Source: Bdellovibrio sp. 22V | GTDB lineage: Bacteria > Bdellovibrionota > Bdellovibrionia > Bdellovibrionales > Bdellovibrionaceae | DNA: 64,000 nucleotides | Direction of reading: 5' to 3' | Assembly: GCF_030169785.1 (NCBI RefSeq) | Contig: NZ_CP125854.1 | Coordinates: 744,001 to 808,000 of the forward strand | Shown: positions 38,338 through 47,189 of the stretch, one piece after another | How positions within the stretch are numbered: the stretch's first letter is position 1 | Layout: every line of letters starts with the position of its first letter | Made by a program: the position numbers and the translations under genes | Notes under the pieces: generated by a model | What the model was told of the DNA's origin: nothing | The model's input: only the letters and a program-made list of their open reading frames with translations | Database searches by the model: none

Positions 38338-39243
38338 TTTCAACGTAAGAAAGCTCAAAACTTTAAACCTGTTGTTTTGGTGACAGGTTGTTCTTCGGGT
38401 ATTGGCTTAGCCTTAGCCAAACTTCTGCACGAACATACTGAATATCGTGTGGTTGCCACTTGCCGCGAAAAAAGCATGGATAAGTTGCGCAATTTCTTTC
38501 TCGACGACGAACGTTTTATTGTTCGTCCCCTTGATGTGACGTCAGAAGCAGACCGCATTCGCCTTTACAATGAAATCAAAAAGCTTTGGGGTGGCGTTGA
38601 TATTTTAATTAACAATGCCGGTATTTCTTATCGCTCTGTGATTGAGCACATGACGGAAAAAGACGAAGAGCTGCAAATGGCGACAAACTATTTCGGTCCG
38701 ATGGGACTGATTCGTTTGGCTTTGCCACATATGCGCGACACGGGCCGTGGAAAGATCATTAACATATCCTCGGTCAGCGGAATGTTGGCGATGCCGACGA
38801 TGGCCTCTTACTCGGCCTCTAAATACGCGCTTGAAGGCGCGAGTGAGGCCTTGTGGTATGAAATGCGCCCGTTCGGAGTGACGATCACCCTTGTTCAGCC
38901 AGGATTTATTCACAGCAATTCTTTCCGCAACGTCTACCACACAGAACTGTCAGATCCCACGCGCAACTGGAGCGGGCCTTACTGTGATTTCTACGAAAAC
39001 ATGACTCCGTTCGTGGAAAGAATGATGAATATGTCTCTCACAACTCCAGAAAAAGTGGCGAAGATTGTTCTAAAGACGATGAAAAAGGAAAATCCACCGC
39101 TGTGGATTCCGGCGACTCTCGATGCAAAACTTTTTTATTATATTCGCCGGCTTTTGCCTCGCCGTATGCTTTTGCCGTTCCTTTATTGGAATTTGCCAAA
39201 GGCACGGAAGTGGTCCAAGTCTTATTCCCATCGCCGCAAATAG
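38317..39243 (+). CDS. Short-chain dehydrogenase/reductase
   Basis: NAD(P)-dependent oxidoreductase of the classical SDR family, 308 residues. The cofactor loop VTGCSSGIG (about 23-31), INNAG (~95) and catalytic YSASK (~165) are present. The C-terminal 50 residues are basic with a hydrophobic stretch, as in membrane-associated SDRs. The substrate is unknown. The only ATG before the cofactor motif lies inside the terminator hairpin of dnaB; no good ribosome site precedes it. Translation may need read-through of the terminator, so the start deserves checking. Confidence 0.85.
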   Translation: MRPLLFLFQRKKAQNFKPVVLVTGCSSGIGLALAKLLHEHTEYRVVATCREKSMDKLRNFFLDDERFIVRPLDVTSEADRIRLYNEIKKLWGGVDILINNAGISYRSVIEHMTEKDEELQMATNYFGPMGLIRLALPHMRDTGRGKIINISSVSGMLAMPTMASYSASKYALEGASEALWYEMRPFGVTITLVQPGFIHSNSFRNVYHTELSDPTRNWSGPYCDFYENMTPFVERMMNMSLTTPEKVAKIVLKTMKKENPPLWIPATLDAKLFYYIRRLLPRRMLLPFLYWNLPKARKWSKSYSHRRK

Positions 39244-39355
39244 CGCCAGCAGGACCAATGTCCTGTTGAAGGATTTTGGTTGTTTTCAGTTTAACCTCTT
39301 GATGGACTAGGGCTGTCTTAAAAATAGGAACCCTTGGAAAGCACGGAGGCTGATC

Positions 39356-39550
39356 ATGGGAGAGACCTTAACAAAGACGGTGATTGCGGCAACAGGACTG
39401 CCACAGGATCCGGTCGAAAGAGAATTCAACACTTTGCTGGCAAAGCACGGTAAATCGCCAGAAACGCTCACCCTTGAAGAGCTGCGCGAGGTGATGGCAG
39501 ATTACCTTCAAACAGTTTTCTTGGAAATGCAGAACGAACAGAGCGCTTAA
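39356..39550 (+). CDS. Small acidic protein of unknown function
   Basis: A 64-residue soluble protein with CGGAGG seven bases upstream of its ATG, which argues for a real gene. It is mostly helical (LTLEELREVMADYLQTVFLEMQ). No family recognised. It stands alone between the SDR gene and the convergent serine protease gene. Confidence 0.65.
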   Translation: MGETLTKTVIAATGLPQDPVEREFNTLLAKHGKSPETLTLEELREVMADYLQTVFLEMQNEQSA

Positions 39551-39592
39551 TCGCACCCATCCCCGGATGAACTCGGCGTCGCATTCCAAAAA

Positions 39593-39619
39593 TAAAAAAG
39601 GGTCCGCTAGGGACCCTTT
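39593..39619 (-). terminator. Terminator of the chymotrypsin-like protease gene
   Basis: AAAGGGTCC (39597-39605) pairs with GGACCCTTT (39611-39619). Read on the minus strand the stem is followed by TTTTTTATTTTT, so it mainly serves the protease gene. Confidence 0.8.
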
Positions 39620-39645
39620 CTAAAACTCTTAATCTTTATTTCTGA

Positions 39646-40497
39646 TTAGTTTTTTGCAGTCAGCTTTTTAAGAGCTTTTTCGATGAACTCCGATTGTGAC
39701 TTCACCTTCGTGTAAACGCTCACAAGAGAGCAATCGTCTACGCCGTCTTTACCAGCGCCACGGCTAGTGACACCCCATACGTATTGAACACCTTTTACTT
39801 CAAGGAAAGCGGGACCGCCAGAGTCTCCGTGGCAAGCCCCTTTACCTTGTGTTTGATCTAATAAAATTTCTGTTTTTCCGAAATCCTCGACAACTTCTAC
39901 ATCTACTTTACGAAGACGGTCGTCAGACTTTGTGTTCACGCCATCAGTTTCAATCAAACCGTAGCCTGCCAAAGTTACTTTCGTACCTGGCTTCAACAAA
40001 GTTTCGTCATCCAAGAATTTTGCAAGAGTATATCCAGGCGCCATTGGGCCCGCGAACTTGATAAGTGCTAGATCGTTTGCATCTTCGCCGTGCTCGCCAG
40101 CTTTGCCGTACTCCGTGTGAACTTCAGTATCAACAACAAGACGGATATCTGTCTTCGCCATTTTTCTAAGATCTGTATTGAAGATCACGTACAAGGCAAC
40201 TTCTTTGTAGTCAGCGCTGTTAGGAACGCAGTGACCTGCTGTCAAAACGATGTTTTCAGCAAGAAGAGAACCTGTGCAAATGAACTGACCCTCTTGATCA
40301 TCGTGAGTTACAACAGAAGCCACGATCGCAACAGTTGATTTAGCGATAGAGTCTTTAGCGTCTACAGGAACGCCACCAATTATAGAAGAGTTATCAGCGC
40401 CAAGATTTACAGCGTTTTGTTGCGCCGGAGAACAAGCAAGCAAAGATCCGAATAGACCTGCTGCCAACACTGCTTTCAAAAGATTTGTAGATTTCAT
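39646..40497 (-). CDS. Trypsin-fold (S1A) serine protease, lipoprotein-type signal
   Basis: Secreted or lipid-anchored chymotrypsin-fold protease of 283 residues. Lipobox LLAC (Cys22, Ser +2). A short propeptide ends before IIGG (39-42), the classical activation cleavage site. The catalytic triad is complete: H89 (LTAGHC), D142 (NDLALIKF) and S226 (GDSGGP). The residue at the base of the S1 pocket (six before the catalytic Ser) is G220, not Asp, so trypsin-like Arg/Lys specificity is not expected. Possible role in prey degradation or in extracellular processing. A motif shared with the subtilase gene lies 30 bases upstream. Confidence 0.9.
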   Translation of the reverse strand: MKSTNLLKAVLAAGLFGSLLACSPAQQNAVNLGADNSSIIGGVPVDAKDSIAKSTVAIVASVVTHDDQEGQFICTGSLLAENIVLTAGHCVPNSADYKEVALYVIFNTDLRKMAKTDIRLVVDTEVHTEYGKAGEHGEDANDLALIKFAGPMAPGYTLAKFLDDETLLKPGTKVTLAGYGLIETDGVNTKSDDRLRKVDVEVVEDFGKTEILLDQTQGKGACHGDSGGPAFLEVKGVQYVWGVTSRGAGKDGVDDCSLVSVYTKVKSQSEFIEKALKKLTAKN

Positions 40498-40526
40498 AAC
40501 CCCTCCAAGGTGCGGTGGTTAAACAC

Positions 40527-40539
40527 CCAAAATGGCACC
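40527..40539 (-). promoter_or_regulatory. Motif GGTGCCATTTTGG upstream of the S1 protease gene
   Basis: On the gene strand this 13-mer differs by one base from GGTACCATTTTGG upstream of the subtilisin gene (47190-47202). It overlaps a 10-bp palindrome, GCACCGGTGC. A shared regulator of the two protease genes is an inference from these two copies only. Confidence 0.3.
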
Positions 40540-40624
40540 GGTGCAATGAAATTATTCAAATGTATTCCATAAGAATTTTTTATGAAAAACTGCGTTAAAA
40601 ATAAGCAGCTCTAAGGAGGGTCTT

Positions 40625-40661
40625 AAAAAGAAAAAAGGACCCCGTTGTTACGGAGTCCTTT
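40625..40661 (-). terminator. rplI terminator
   Basis: On the minus strand AAAGGACTCCG pairs with CGGGGTCCTTT (one G-U pair), followed by TTTTTCTTTTT. It ends the rpsF-DUF2232-rplI operon. Confidence 0.85.
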
Positions 40662-40719
40662 CGAGAGTTTCTCTCTAGATTTTGCGAACACTCATTCAAA
40701 GAGTGATCTCAAATTCAAT

Positions 40720-41163
40720 TTATGCGCGCTCAACAGAGATTTGGATTTTAGCTTCCATACCTTCTGCGTAACGAACAACAGCTTTGTGCTGACCAAGAAC
40801 CTTAATAGGCTCTTCCAAGTGGATGTCACGACGATCTACAGAGTGACCCAACTTTTGAAGTTCTTTAGAGATATCTGTAGTTGTTACAGTACCGAAAAGT
40901 TTATCAGTCTCACCAGCTGCCAATTTGAATGTAACAGTTGTGCCGTTGATTTTGTTCAAAAGCTCTTGTCTTTCAGCAAGGGCTTTTTTCTTTTTAGTTT
41001 CAGCAACACGCTTCAAGTGTTCGTATTCTTTTACGCGTTTTTCAGTTGCTTCAGCTGCAAGTTTACGAGGGAACAAGAAGTTTCTCGCGAAACCTTCAGA
41101 AACGTTCACCAACTCACCAACTTTACCTACATCCTTAACATCTTTTTGAAGAATAACTTTCAT
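40720..41163 (-). CDS. rplI: 50S ribosomal protein L9
   Basis: L9 has two globular domains joined by a long helix. The N-terminal signature MKVILQKDVKDVGKVGELVNVSEGFARNFLFPR pattern is present (quoted in part: KVGELVNVSEGFARN), then the connecting helix rich in Lys/Glu and a complete C-terminal domain. 147 residues, standard length. It follows the DUF2232 gene by 15 bases. Confidence 0.98.
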   Translation of the reverse strand: MKVILQKDVKDVGKVGELVNVSEGFARNFLFPRKLAAEATEKRVKEYEHLKRVAETKKKKALAERQELLNKINGTTVTFKLAAGETDKLFGTVTTTDISKELQKLGHSVDRRDIHLEEPIKVLGQHKAVVRYAEGMEAKIQISVERA

Positions 41164-41178
41164 GTGATCCCCATATTC

Positions 41179-42069
41179 TTAGTTGTTTTCAGAAGCAGCC
41201 TTCATTTTTTTGATGCGGCCTCTGAAATCAATCCAGTAATCGATCAAACCAACAACACTCAAAATAAGTAGCAATTGGCCGACCAAGATTATGTATGTCA
41301 GAACTCTTGTGAACACACCGGCTCTTATCGAGTTCAGAAATACTTCCAACACTGCCAGCCCTTGAAAGAAATAAAGAACGATAGCTACGTTCACAATATT
41401 TACTGCGAGGATGGCAACGGCCTTACCGCCAAAACTCACCATTGTCAGAAGGAAGGCAATCATCGCAACCCAAATAAAATAATCAGGCACACGATATTCT
41501 AACAACTTGAGCTGAGAGGCAATTTTCTCACGGGGCATATTGAGCCATGAAAAAACCCTTCTCTCAAAAATAAGCCCCACACCTAACGCCATAATTAAAA
41601 CAATGACGATGGCTGATGGGATTTGCTGAACCAAGATCGCCGCATCTAATTTGACCGCCGGATTCATTTGTTGAACACGTTGGACGAATTGCTCTGCGAG
41701 TTTCTGTACCTCAGCATACGTGTTGATCCCTGTCTTATTGAAGGCGCCGATAATACCAAGGCCTGCAGCCCCGGAACCAAGAGCAACGCTCAACAATCCT
41801 GAGATCCACCACCCAAGTCCTCTTTGCTCCATTTCCATATAAGCCCCTAAAGTCATCCAAACAGAGCCTATAAAAAGTGCGAGAGGTTGAGCGTTCAGGA
41901 GCCACGCAGCTCCTGTAACTACAAGTCCGAGAACCCAAAAAGCCCAAGGACCGTAGGCTTGGCGAAGCACGCGAAGAAGGGGAGCGCCGAAAACCACCGT
42001 CAGCATCGACAACAAAATCGAGAGTGATGAAATTGTGATGAATTTTTGTGGTGTCGCTGTCTTCTTCAT
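41179..42069 (-). CDS. DUF2232 integral membrane protein
   Basis: A 296-residue protein with about seven to eight membrane helices, located between rpsF and rplI, the place where DUF2232 (YybS-like) proteins are commonly found. A basic tail (RGRIKKMKAASENN) ends it. Function is not established; some members are thought to be membrane transport-like components. The ATG at 42069 follows rpsF by 20 bases, and co-transcription is likely. Confidence 0.8.
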   Translation of the reverse strand: MKKTATPQKFITISSLSILLSMLTVVFGAPLLRVLRQAYGPWAFWVLGLVVTGAAWLLNAQPLALFIGSVWMTLGAYMEMEQRGLGWWISGLLSVALGSGAAGLGIIGAFNKTGINTYAEVQKLAEQFVQRVQQMNPAVKLDAAILVQQIPSAIVIVLIMALGVGLIFERRVFSWLNMPREKIASQLKLLEYRVPDYFIWVAMIAFLLTMVSFGGKAVAILAVNIVNVAIVLYFFQGLAVLEVFLNSIRAGVFTRVLTYIILVGQLLLILSVVGLIDYWIDFRGRIKKMKAASENN

Positions 42070-42089
42070 GGGCTTACGCCTTTACAAAA

Positions 42090-42551
42090 TTATTCGCCTT
42101 TGTCGTAGCGTTCTGAACGTTCTGCTTTTGCAGCAGCAAATGCAGCTTTACGTGCAGCCATTTTAGCTTCGCGCTCTTTTTCACGAGCAGCAGATTCAGC
42201 AAGACCTTTTTTGAAGCCTTCCATGAATTTAGCCAAAGAAACACGCTCATCAAGGCGAGTGTGCATAAAGCGAAGAACTTTGTCGTTGATACGCATAGTT
42301 CTTTCAAGCTCTGCGATAGCTTGAGTATCTGCTTCGAATGTAGAGTGGAAGTAGATCGCTTTTCTCAATTTGCCGATCGGAGTCGCCAAAGTTCTTTTAC
42401 CCCAAGTTTCCAAAGAGTTGATTGAACCTTTGTAAGATTCGATCGTCGCTTTGTTTTTCTTGAAAAGGTCTTTTTGCTCTTCAAGAGTTGCATCTGGGTG
42501 CATAAGAACGACAACTTCGTAAGGCATTTTAGCAGTCGTTTTAGTTTCCAT
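42090..42551 (-). CDS. rpsF: 30S ribosomal protein S6
   Basis: The frame is open upstream of 42551, but the ATG there has AAAGGA seven bases before it and gives METKTTAKMPYEVVVLMHPD, a normal S6 start after a short extension. The S6 fold is followed by a long Ala/Lys/Glu-rich helical tail (last ~40 residues), making 153 residues against ~100-135 in most S6. rpsR, which usually follows rpsF and whose product S18 binds S6, is absent here. Confidence 0.95.
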   Translation of the reverse strand: METKTTAKMPYEVVVLMHPDATLEEQKDLFKKNKATIESYKGSINSLETWGKRTLATPIGKLRKAIYFHSTFEADTQAIAELERTMRINDKVLRFMHTRLDERVSLAKFMEGFKKGLAESAAREKEREAKMAARKAAFAAAKAERSERYDKGE

Positions 42552-42701
42552 TGAACTATCCTTTCGGTTTATAGCCCCCACCACCGAGAGTGGGCGCAAG
42601 GATGACTTTTTTAAAAATGTTTGTTGGGTTTAGCACGGCTTTGGACCAAGCACAAGGATTAGGCATTTGAATCGACAAGAATCCGGTCCTAGAATGTGTA
42701 A

Positions 42702-43391
42702 ATGGTCACATTTATTGAGATAGTGGACGGTCCAAACGAAGGTTCTCGCTTTAAAGTCGAGGAGGGGCTTACTTTAGGCCGCTCCAACGCGGACATTGTC
42801 GTTAAAGATCCCAAGGTTTCCAGCCGTCATGCTCAGTTCTCATTAGATGGTAAAGGACAGTTTGTTCTGGTCGACTTAGAGTCGTCCAACGGCATTCATA
42901 TCAATGGTCGCCGTGTGAAAAAAGTCGCGTTATTACCAGGGGTTATCTTTGAGCTTGGGCGCACTCAGTTTAGAGTCGTAACGGTCGAAGAAGAGCTCGC
43001 CATCGACTTCAGTCGCTTGATAACGTGGCGCAGTATTCTGAAAGACTCTTTGTCAAACGTTGAGGCTCCTAAAAAATCCAAAAAAGCCCGGCTTCAACGC
43101 TTCAGTCCTGCCCTGAAATTGACCTTTATTCAGGGCATACAGACGGATGAGGAAATTATTTTAGGCTACGGCCCCCGAAAGGCAGGGGCGGACTCCTTGG
43201 ACATCGAACTGCTCGATGAGGAGGCTCCGAAAGAGGCCTTCGAACTTCATCCAGGTCCAGGGATGGTTGAATTAAAAAATAAATCTCCTGGTCGAGTGAC
43301 TCTTAACAATAAATCCATAGATGCCGAAATGCTTAAAGATGGCGACTTGATTTCTATCGGAAACACCCTCATTAAGGTGAGCTATCTGTAA
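42702..43391 (+). CDS. FHA-domain protein with a second degenerate FHA-like domain
   Basis: A 229-residue cytosolic protein. Residues 1-95 form a canonical phosphothreonine-binding FHA domain: GR (26-27), SxRH (41 and 42-43) and SSNGI (61-65). Residues 137-229 repeat the strand pattern (LTFIQGIQTDEEIILGYGP at the start, DGDLISIGNTLIKV at the end) but lack the binding residues, so this half looks like a degenerate copy. It is the first of three genes 18 and -14 bases apart. It probably reads Ser/Thr kinase signals. Confidence 0.85.
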   Translation: MVTFIEIVDGPNEGSRFKVEEGLTLGRSNADIVVKDPKVSSRHAQFSLDGKGQFVLVDLESSNGIHINGRRVKKVALLPGVIFELGRTQFRVVTVEEELAIDFSRLITWRSILKDSLSNVEAPKKSKKARLQRFSPALKLTFIQGIQTDEEIILGYGPRKAGADSLDIELLDEEAPKEAFELHPGPGMVELKNKSPGRVTLNNKSIDAEMLKDGDLISIGNTLIKVSYL

Positions 43392-43409
43392 ACGCAACTT
43401 GGAAGGCCC

Positions 43410-44297
43410 ATGGAGACGACACCAAAAACAACCGGCAGCTTTGAGAGCTTTGACGGCACTTCAATTTACTACGAAGTGCGCGGCGAGGGTGAGCCGCTCA
43501 TTCTGGTGTACGGCATCGCGTGCATTATCAATCATTGGCATCATCAAGTTGAATACTTCACAAAAAAATACAAAGTGATCACCTTCGATCTGCGTGGTCA
43601 TCAGAAGAGCGCTCCGGTGCGCGACATGAATGAACTCACGATGGACTCGCTGGCAAAAGACGTGATTGGTTTAATGAACCATCTCGGCATCGACAAAGCC
43701 CATTTCGCGGGTCACAGCTTTGGCGCTCCGGTCATCTTAAAGGTTTACGATCAAAAGCCTCAGTTATTTCTTTCCATGACCTTCATCAACGGCTTTGCCA
43801 GAAATCCGATCAAAGGAATGTTTGGCCTTGATGTGATCGAGCCTTTCTTTTTCTTCGTGAAAAGTCAGTATCTCGCGCAACCGACGCTGTGGAATACTCT
43901 GTGGAAATTGGCTGTTGAAAATCCCATGTCCGTTTATGTGGCGGCCCTGGCCGGCGGCTTTAACTTGCGAGTGTCACACTTCAAAGATATTGAAATTTAC
44001 GCTCGCGGTGTCGCGCGGTTGAACCTGGATGTCTTCATTCGTCTTTTCGAAGCTTTGATGGAGTACAACGGCGAACCTGTGCTTGAAAAAATCAACGTTC
44101 CCGCGCTGATTATTTCCGGTGAAAAAGATATGGTTACGCCGATACGTTTTCAATATCACTTTAAAGAAAAGATTAAACACTCTGAGTTTGTGCTGGTTCC
44201 TTACGGTTCACACTGCACGCAACTGGATTTCCCCGATTACACGAATCTAAAAATGGAAAAGTTTTTAAGAGAAGTAAGTCGCGATGGAAAGCTATAA
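43410..44297 (+). CDS. Alpha/beta hydrolase
   Basis: Soluble 295-residue hydrolase of the alpha/beta fold. Visible elements: FDGTSIYYEVRGEGEPLILV start, oxyanion region (VYGIACIINHW instead of the usual HGxxx), nucleophile S in GHSFGAP (~106-112), acid in ISGEKDMVTP and histidine in YGSHCTQLD. Ester or lactone substrate unknown. GGAAGG precedes the ATG. Overlaps the DUF3095 gene by 14 bases, which suggests linked function in the FHA module. Confidence 0.88.
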   Translation: METTPKTTGSFESFDGTSIYYEVRGEGEPLILVYGIACIINHWHHQVEYFTKKYKVITFDLRGHQKSAPVRDMNELTMDSLAKDVIGLMNHLGIDKAHFAGHSFGAPVILKVYDQKPQLFLSMTFINGFARNPIKGMFGLDVIEPFFFFVKSQYLAQPTLWNTLWKLAVENPMSVYVAALAGGFNLRVSHFKDIEIYARGVARLNLDVFIRLFEALMEYNGEPVLEKINVPALIISGEKDMVTPIRFQYHFKEKIKHSEFVLVPYGSHCTQLDFPDYTNLKMEKFLREVSRDGKL

Positions 44298-45441
44298 AAG
44301 TTTTCTAGAACGCGTCCCTGTCTTTGATGACTTTCTTAATATCGCGAACAGCAACTATTTCGTGGCCGTGCCCAGCGACTGGGCGCTGATTCTGACAGAC
44401 GTGAAGGGCTCAACGAAAGCAGTGCAAGCCGGCCGCTATCAAGACGTGAACATGGTCGGCGCGGCTAGCATCACCGCTCTTTTGAACGAATTTAACAATC
44501 GAAATTTGCCTTTTGTTTTTGGCGGAGACGGCGCCACTCTTCTTGTGCCGCCAGAACTTAAGAAGGATGCTGCCGCAGTCTTGCGTCGAGTGCAAAGATG
44601 GGCTCAAAAGGAATTCGGCTTTGAGCTGCGCGGTCACTATTTTGAATTGGCGGAAATTTACAGCTCCGGTCAGCAGCTCCTGATTGGGAAGTATCAATTA
44701 TCAAAAGGAAATGAAATCTATCAGTTTCGTGGCGGAGCCCTTTCGGTCGCAGATGAAAGAATGAAGTCTCTAAATGGCGGCATGGAAGTTCGCCCTGCGC
44801 GCCTGGAAAAACAACCCAACCTCACCGGTCTTTCTTGTCGTTGGCTGCCTCTTAAAACTCAACGAGGCACTGTTCTTACCGTGCTTGCAAAAGCGACGGG
44901 TCCGAAAGAGGCGCAGTTTTCTGAATACGGCCTTGCGCTTGCCACGATTCGCGAAATTTTAGGCGGAGACTTCAGAAATGCCTGTCCTACGCAAGAAGGG
45001 GCGCTCAGCGTAACCTGGCCGCCAAAGACATTGTTTGCGGAAGCCAAAGCACTGCCAGGATTTTATCCTTTACGCGTGGGAAGGACTTTGTTGCGCACAC
45101 TTTTTTCATTCGCGCTGTTTCGATTTAATATTTCAGTCGGTGGTTTTTCACCGGGGCGCTATCGCAGCGAGATGATTTCCAATTCCGATTTTCAAAAGTT
45201 TGATGACATCTTAAGAATGGTCTTAGACTGTTCAAACACTCAGGCTGATAAGATCGAAAAATTTCTTTTAGAACGAGAACAGGCGGGTGCACTTAAGTTT
45301 GGCGTGCATCGTTCTTCGGAAGCCCTTATGACATGCCTCGTGCATTCTGCAAGTCAGAATCAACATCTGCACTTTATTGACGGCGCTCACGGCGGCTATA
45401 CTCTCGCTGCCGTACAGTTAAAAAGAAAAGCCACCTCGTAA
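44284..45441 (+). CDS. DUF3095 protein with class III nucleotidyl cyclase-like N-terminus
   Basis: A 385-residue soluble protein assigned to DUF3095. The N-terminal part reads like a class III cyclase catalytic core: ALILTDVKGSTKAVQAG (34-50) corresponds to the first metal-Asp motif (xDIxGST), and FVFGGDGATLLVP (77-89) to the second GD motif; both Asp residues, D39 and D82, are kept. Base-selecting residues could not be mapped. The C-terminal half (~240-385) has no known motif. Cyclase activity is an inference. Its stop lies within the terminator loop. Confidence 0.7.
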   Translation: MESYKSFLERVPVFDDFLNIANSNYFVAVPSDWALILTDVKGSTKAVQAGRYQDVNMVGAASITALLNEFNNRNLPFVFGGDGATLLVPPELKKDAAAVLRRVQRWAQKEFGFELRGHYFELAEIYSSGQQLLIGKYQLSKGNEIYQFRGGALSVADERMKSLNGGMEVRPARLEKQPNLTGLSCRWLPLKTQRGTVLTVLAKATGPKEAQFSEYGLALATIREILGGDFRNACPTQEGALSVTWPPKTLFAEAKALPGFYPLRVGRTLLRTLFSFALFRFNISVGGFSPGRYRSEMISNSDFQKFDDILRMVLDCSNTQADKIEKFLLEREQAGALKFGVHRSSEALMTCLVHSASQNQHLHFIDGAHGGYTLAAVQLKRKATS

Positions 45442-45453
45442 GGTGGCTTTTCT
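45426..45453. terminator. Terminator overlapping the DUF3095 stop codon
   Basis: AAAAGCCACCT (45426-45436... ) pairs with AGGTGGCTTTT (45441-45451) around CGTA; the TAA stop (45439-45441) is in the loop. It can serve both this operon and the convergent subtilase gene. Confidence 0.8.
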
Positions 45454-45475
45454 CAATGAGCTTTATCCTAGAAAA

Positions 45476-47119
45476 TTACTTCCAAGCAGCTTTTGTGATG
45501 TCGAAACCGTAACGGTTTACAGAGTCATCAGATGTGAAAACGATTTTCACGTATTCACCATCGATTGGTGTTGAGAAGCTGTCGTCGTTTTTACCGCTGA
45601 TCGTCGCCACTTTGTTTCCTTTAGCGTCGAACAATTCTACTTTATCGTAATCTCTTTCTGTGTCGAATTTAGAGAAGTACAAAGCGATTTGTTTTGCGCC
45701 TGGAACACGAACTTCAAATTCTTCTTTTGCTTTTTCTTTGTATGGATGAGCAGAAGAAACGCTTACTGGAACTGTTTGCCAGTTGATTGGATCGTTTTGA
45801 TCTGGCTCAGGCAATGTGTTCGTCAACATTGCGTAGGCATTCGCCATACCGCCTTTAACCTTACCGCGAAGACCTGCAACAGGCTTCGAAGTTGCGATGA
45901 TTCTGTTTTTCATCTCAACATTTGTTAGGTTCGGTTCGTTTGTTGCCAACAATACCGCCATACCCGACACGTGCGGTGTCGCCATAGAAGTACCTGACCA
46001 AGAATCGTAAGCAGAGTCAGTGATTGAAGATACGATATTTACACCAGGAGCACCTACGTGAACTTTGTTTCTTCCGTAGTTAGAGAAAGAAGCGATTTGG
46101 CCTCTGTTATCTACAGCCGCTACGGAAAGAACGTTTGGAACGTCGTAAGTCGCAGGGTAAGTGGGGTTCGCATCATTATTATTAGATTCATTACCAGCGG
46201 CTGCTACGAAAAGAGCGCCTGCTGCATTAGATCTTTCGATCGCTTGTTTCAGTGTTTCAGAGTAGCCACCGCCACCCCAAGAGTTCGACATGATTTTCGC
46301 ACCCATTTTAGTTGCGTAATCGATACCTTTCAAAGCGCCATCAAGAGAACCCGAGCCGCTCGCAGAAAGGAACTTCACACCCATGATACGAACATTCCAC
46401 GCAACGCCCACAATACCTTTACCATCGTTACCTGTAGCACCGATTGTTCCAGAGCAGTGTGAACCGTGACCGTGGTCGTCCAAAGGATTTCCCGTTGGAG
46501 CATTTGCATTCACGAAATTGGCACCGTGGATATCGTCGACGATACCGTTTCCATCGTCGTCGATTCCAGCTTGACCGTTCAACTCAGCTTCATTCACCCA
46601 AACGTTGTCTTTTAAGTCTGGATGATTGTAGTTAAGACCTGTATCGATAACCGCAACGATCACATCTTTAGATCCCGTTGTGATATCCCAAGCTTGTTCC
46701 GCTCCGATATCAACACCCGCGATACCTGCGCGACGTTGAGAGTCTTGTTGACCCGTATTGATCATACCCCAAAGCTGACCCAACATTGGATCGTTCGGTG
46801 CTCTGTTGATTCTGTAGATGTAGTTGGGTTCAACGATATCTACGAGAGGATTCTGTGAAAGTGACTTAACAACATTCGATTGGATCTCGAACACCGGTCT
46901 TTTGATAACAACGATGTTTTGTCCAGGAATAGTGTCTTTAACGTATGAACCAAGTTGTTGGCTCAACACATTGATATTGGATTTAGCTGAAACAGAATCT
47001 TTGAGTTTAACGATGAATTCGCCTGGTACGGACTCAGGTGCTGCTGCGAATGCGTTAACTCCAGCGAAAAACAAACCCGCCATGGCTGCTTTGGAGGCTC
47101 TTCCGATAAGCCTTTTCAT
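45476..47119 (-). CDS. Secreted subtilisin-like serine protease with C-terminal CUB-like domain
   Basis: An upstream in-frame extension exists, but the ATG at 47119 has AAGGAGGGG and starts a signal peptide (MKRLIGRASKAAMAGLFFAG, cut near AFA-A). The 547 residues contain an inhibitor-type propeptide (~28-105), an S8 catalytic domain with D159 (VIDTGLNYNHPD), H218 (HGHGSHCSG), oxyanion N310 (AAAGN) and S378 (SGTSMATPH), and a ~90-residue C-terminal beta domain (YDKVELFDAKGNKVATISG, YVKIVFTSDDSVNRYGF) of CUB type. A likely exoprotease for prey protein breakdown. It is monocistronic. Confidence 0.93.
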   Translation of the reverse strand: MKRLIGRASKAAMAGLFFAGVNAFAAAPESVPGEFIVKLKDSVSAKSNINVLSQQLGSYVKDTIPGQNIVVIKRPVFEIQSNVVKSLSQNPLVDIVEPNYIYRINRAPNDPMLGQLWGMINTGQQDSQRRAGIAGVDIGAEQAWDITTGSKDVIVAVIDTGLNYNHPDLKDNVWVNEAELNGQAGIDDDGNGIVDDIHGANFVNANAPTGNPLDDHGHGSHCSGTIGATGNDGKGIVGVAWNVRIMGVKFLSASGSGSLDGALKGIDYATKMGAKIMSNSWGGGGYSETLKQAIERSNAAGALFVAAAGNESNNNDANPTYPATYDVPNVLSVAAVDNRGQIASFSNYGRNKVHVGAPGVNIVSSITDSAYDSWSGTSMATPHVSGMAVLLATNEPNLTNVEMKNRIIATSKPVAGLRGKVKGGMANAYAMLTNTLPEPDQNDPINWQTVPVSVSSAHPYKEKAKEEFEVRVPGAKQIALYFSKFDTERDYDKVELFDAKGNKVATISGKNDDSFSTPIDGEYVKIVFTSDDSVNRYGFDITKAAWK

Positions 47120-47189
47120 AATAATCCCCTCCTTCATTGGGTGATTTTTTCGAACGAACGAGGAAAATATTTCCCTCAACGTGCCAGTT

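Noticed and set aside
40531-40546. Sigma-54 promoter TGGCAC...GC
   Set aside because: GG and GC elements are three bases too close for a -24/-12 promoter; it is better explained as a palindrome.
42552-42701. Longer rpsF start at 42599
   Set aside because: The ATG at 42551 has a good ribosome site; the extension shows no S6 similarity.
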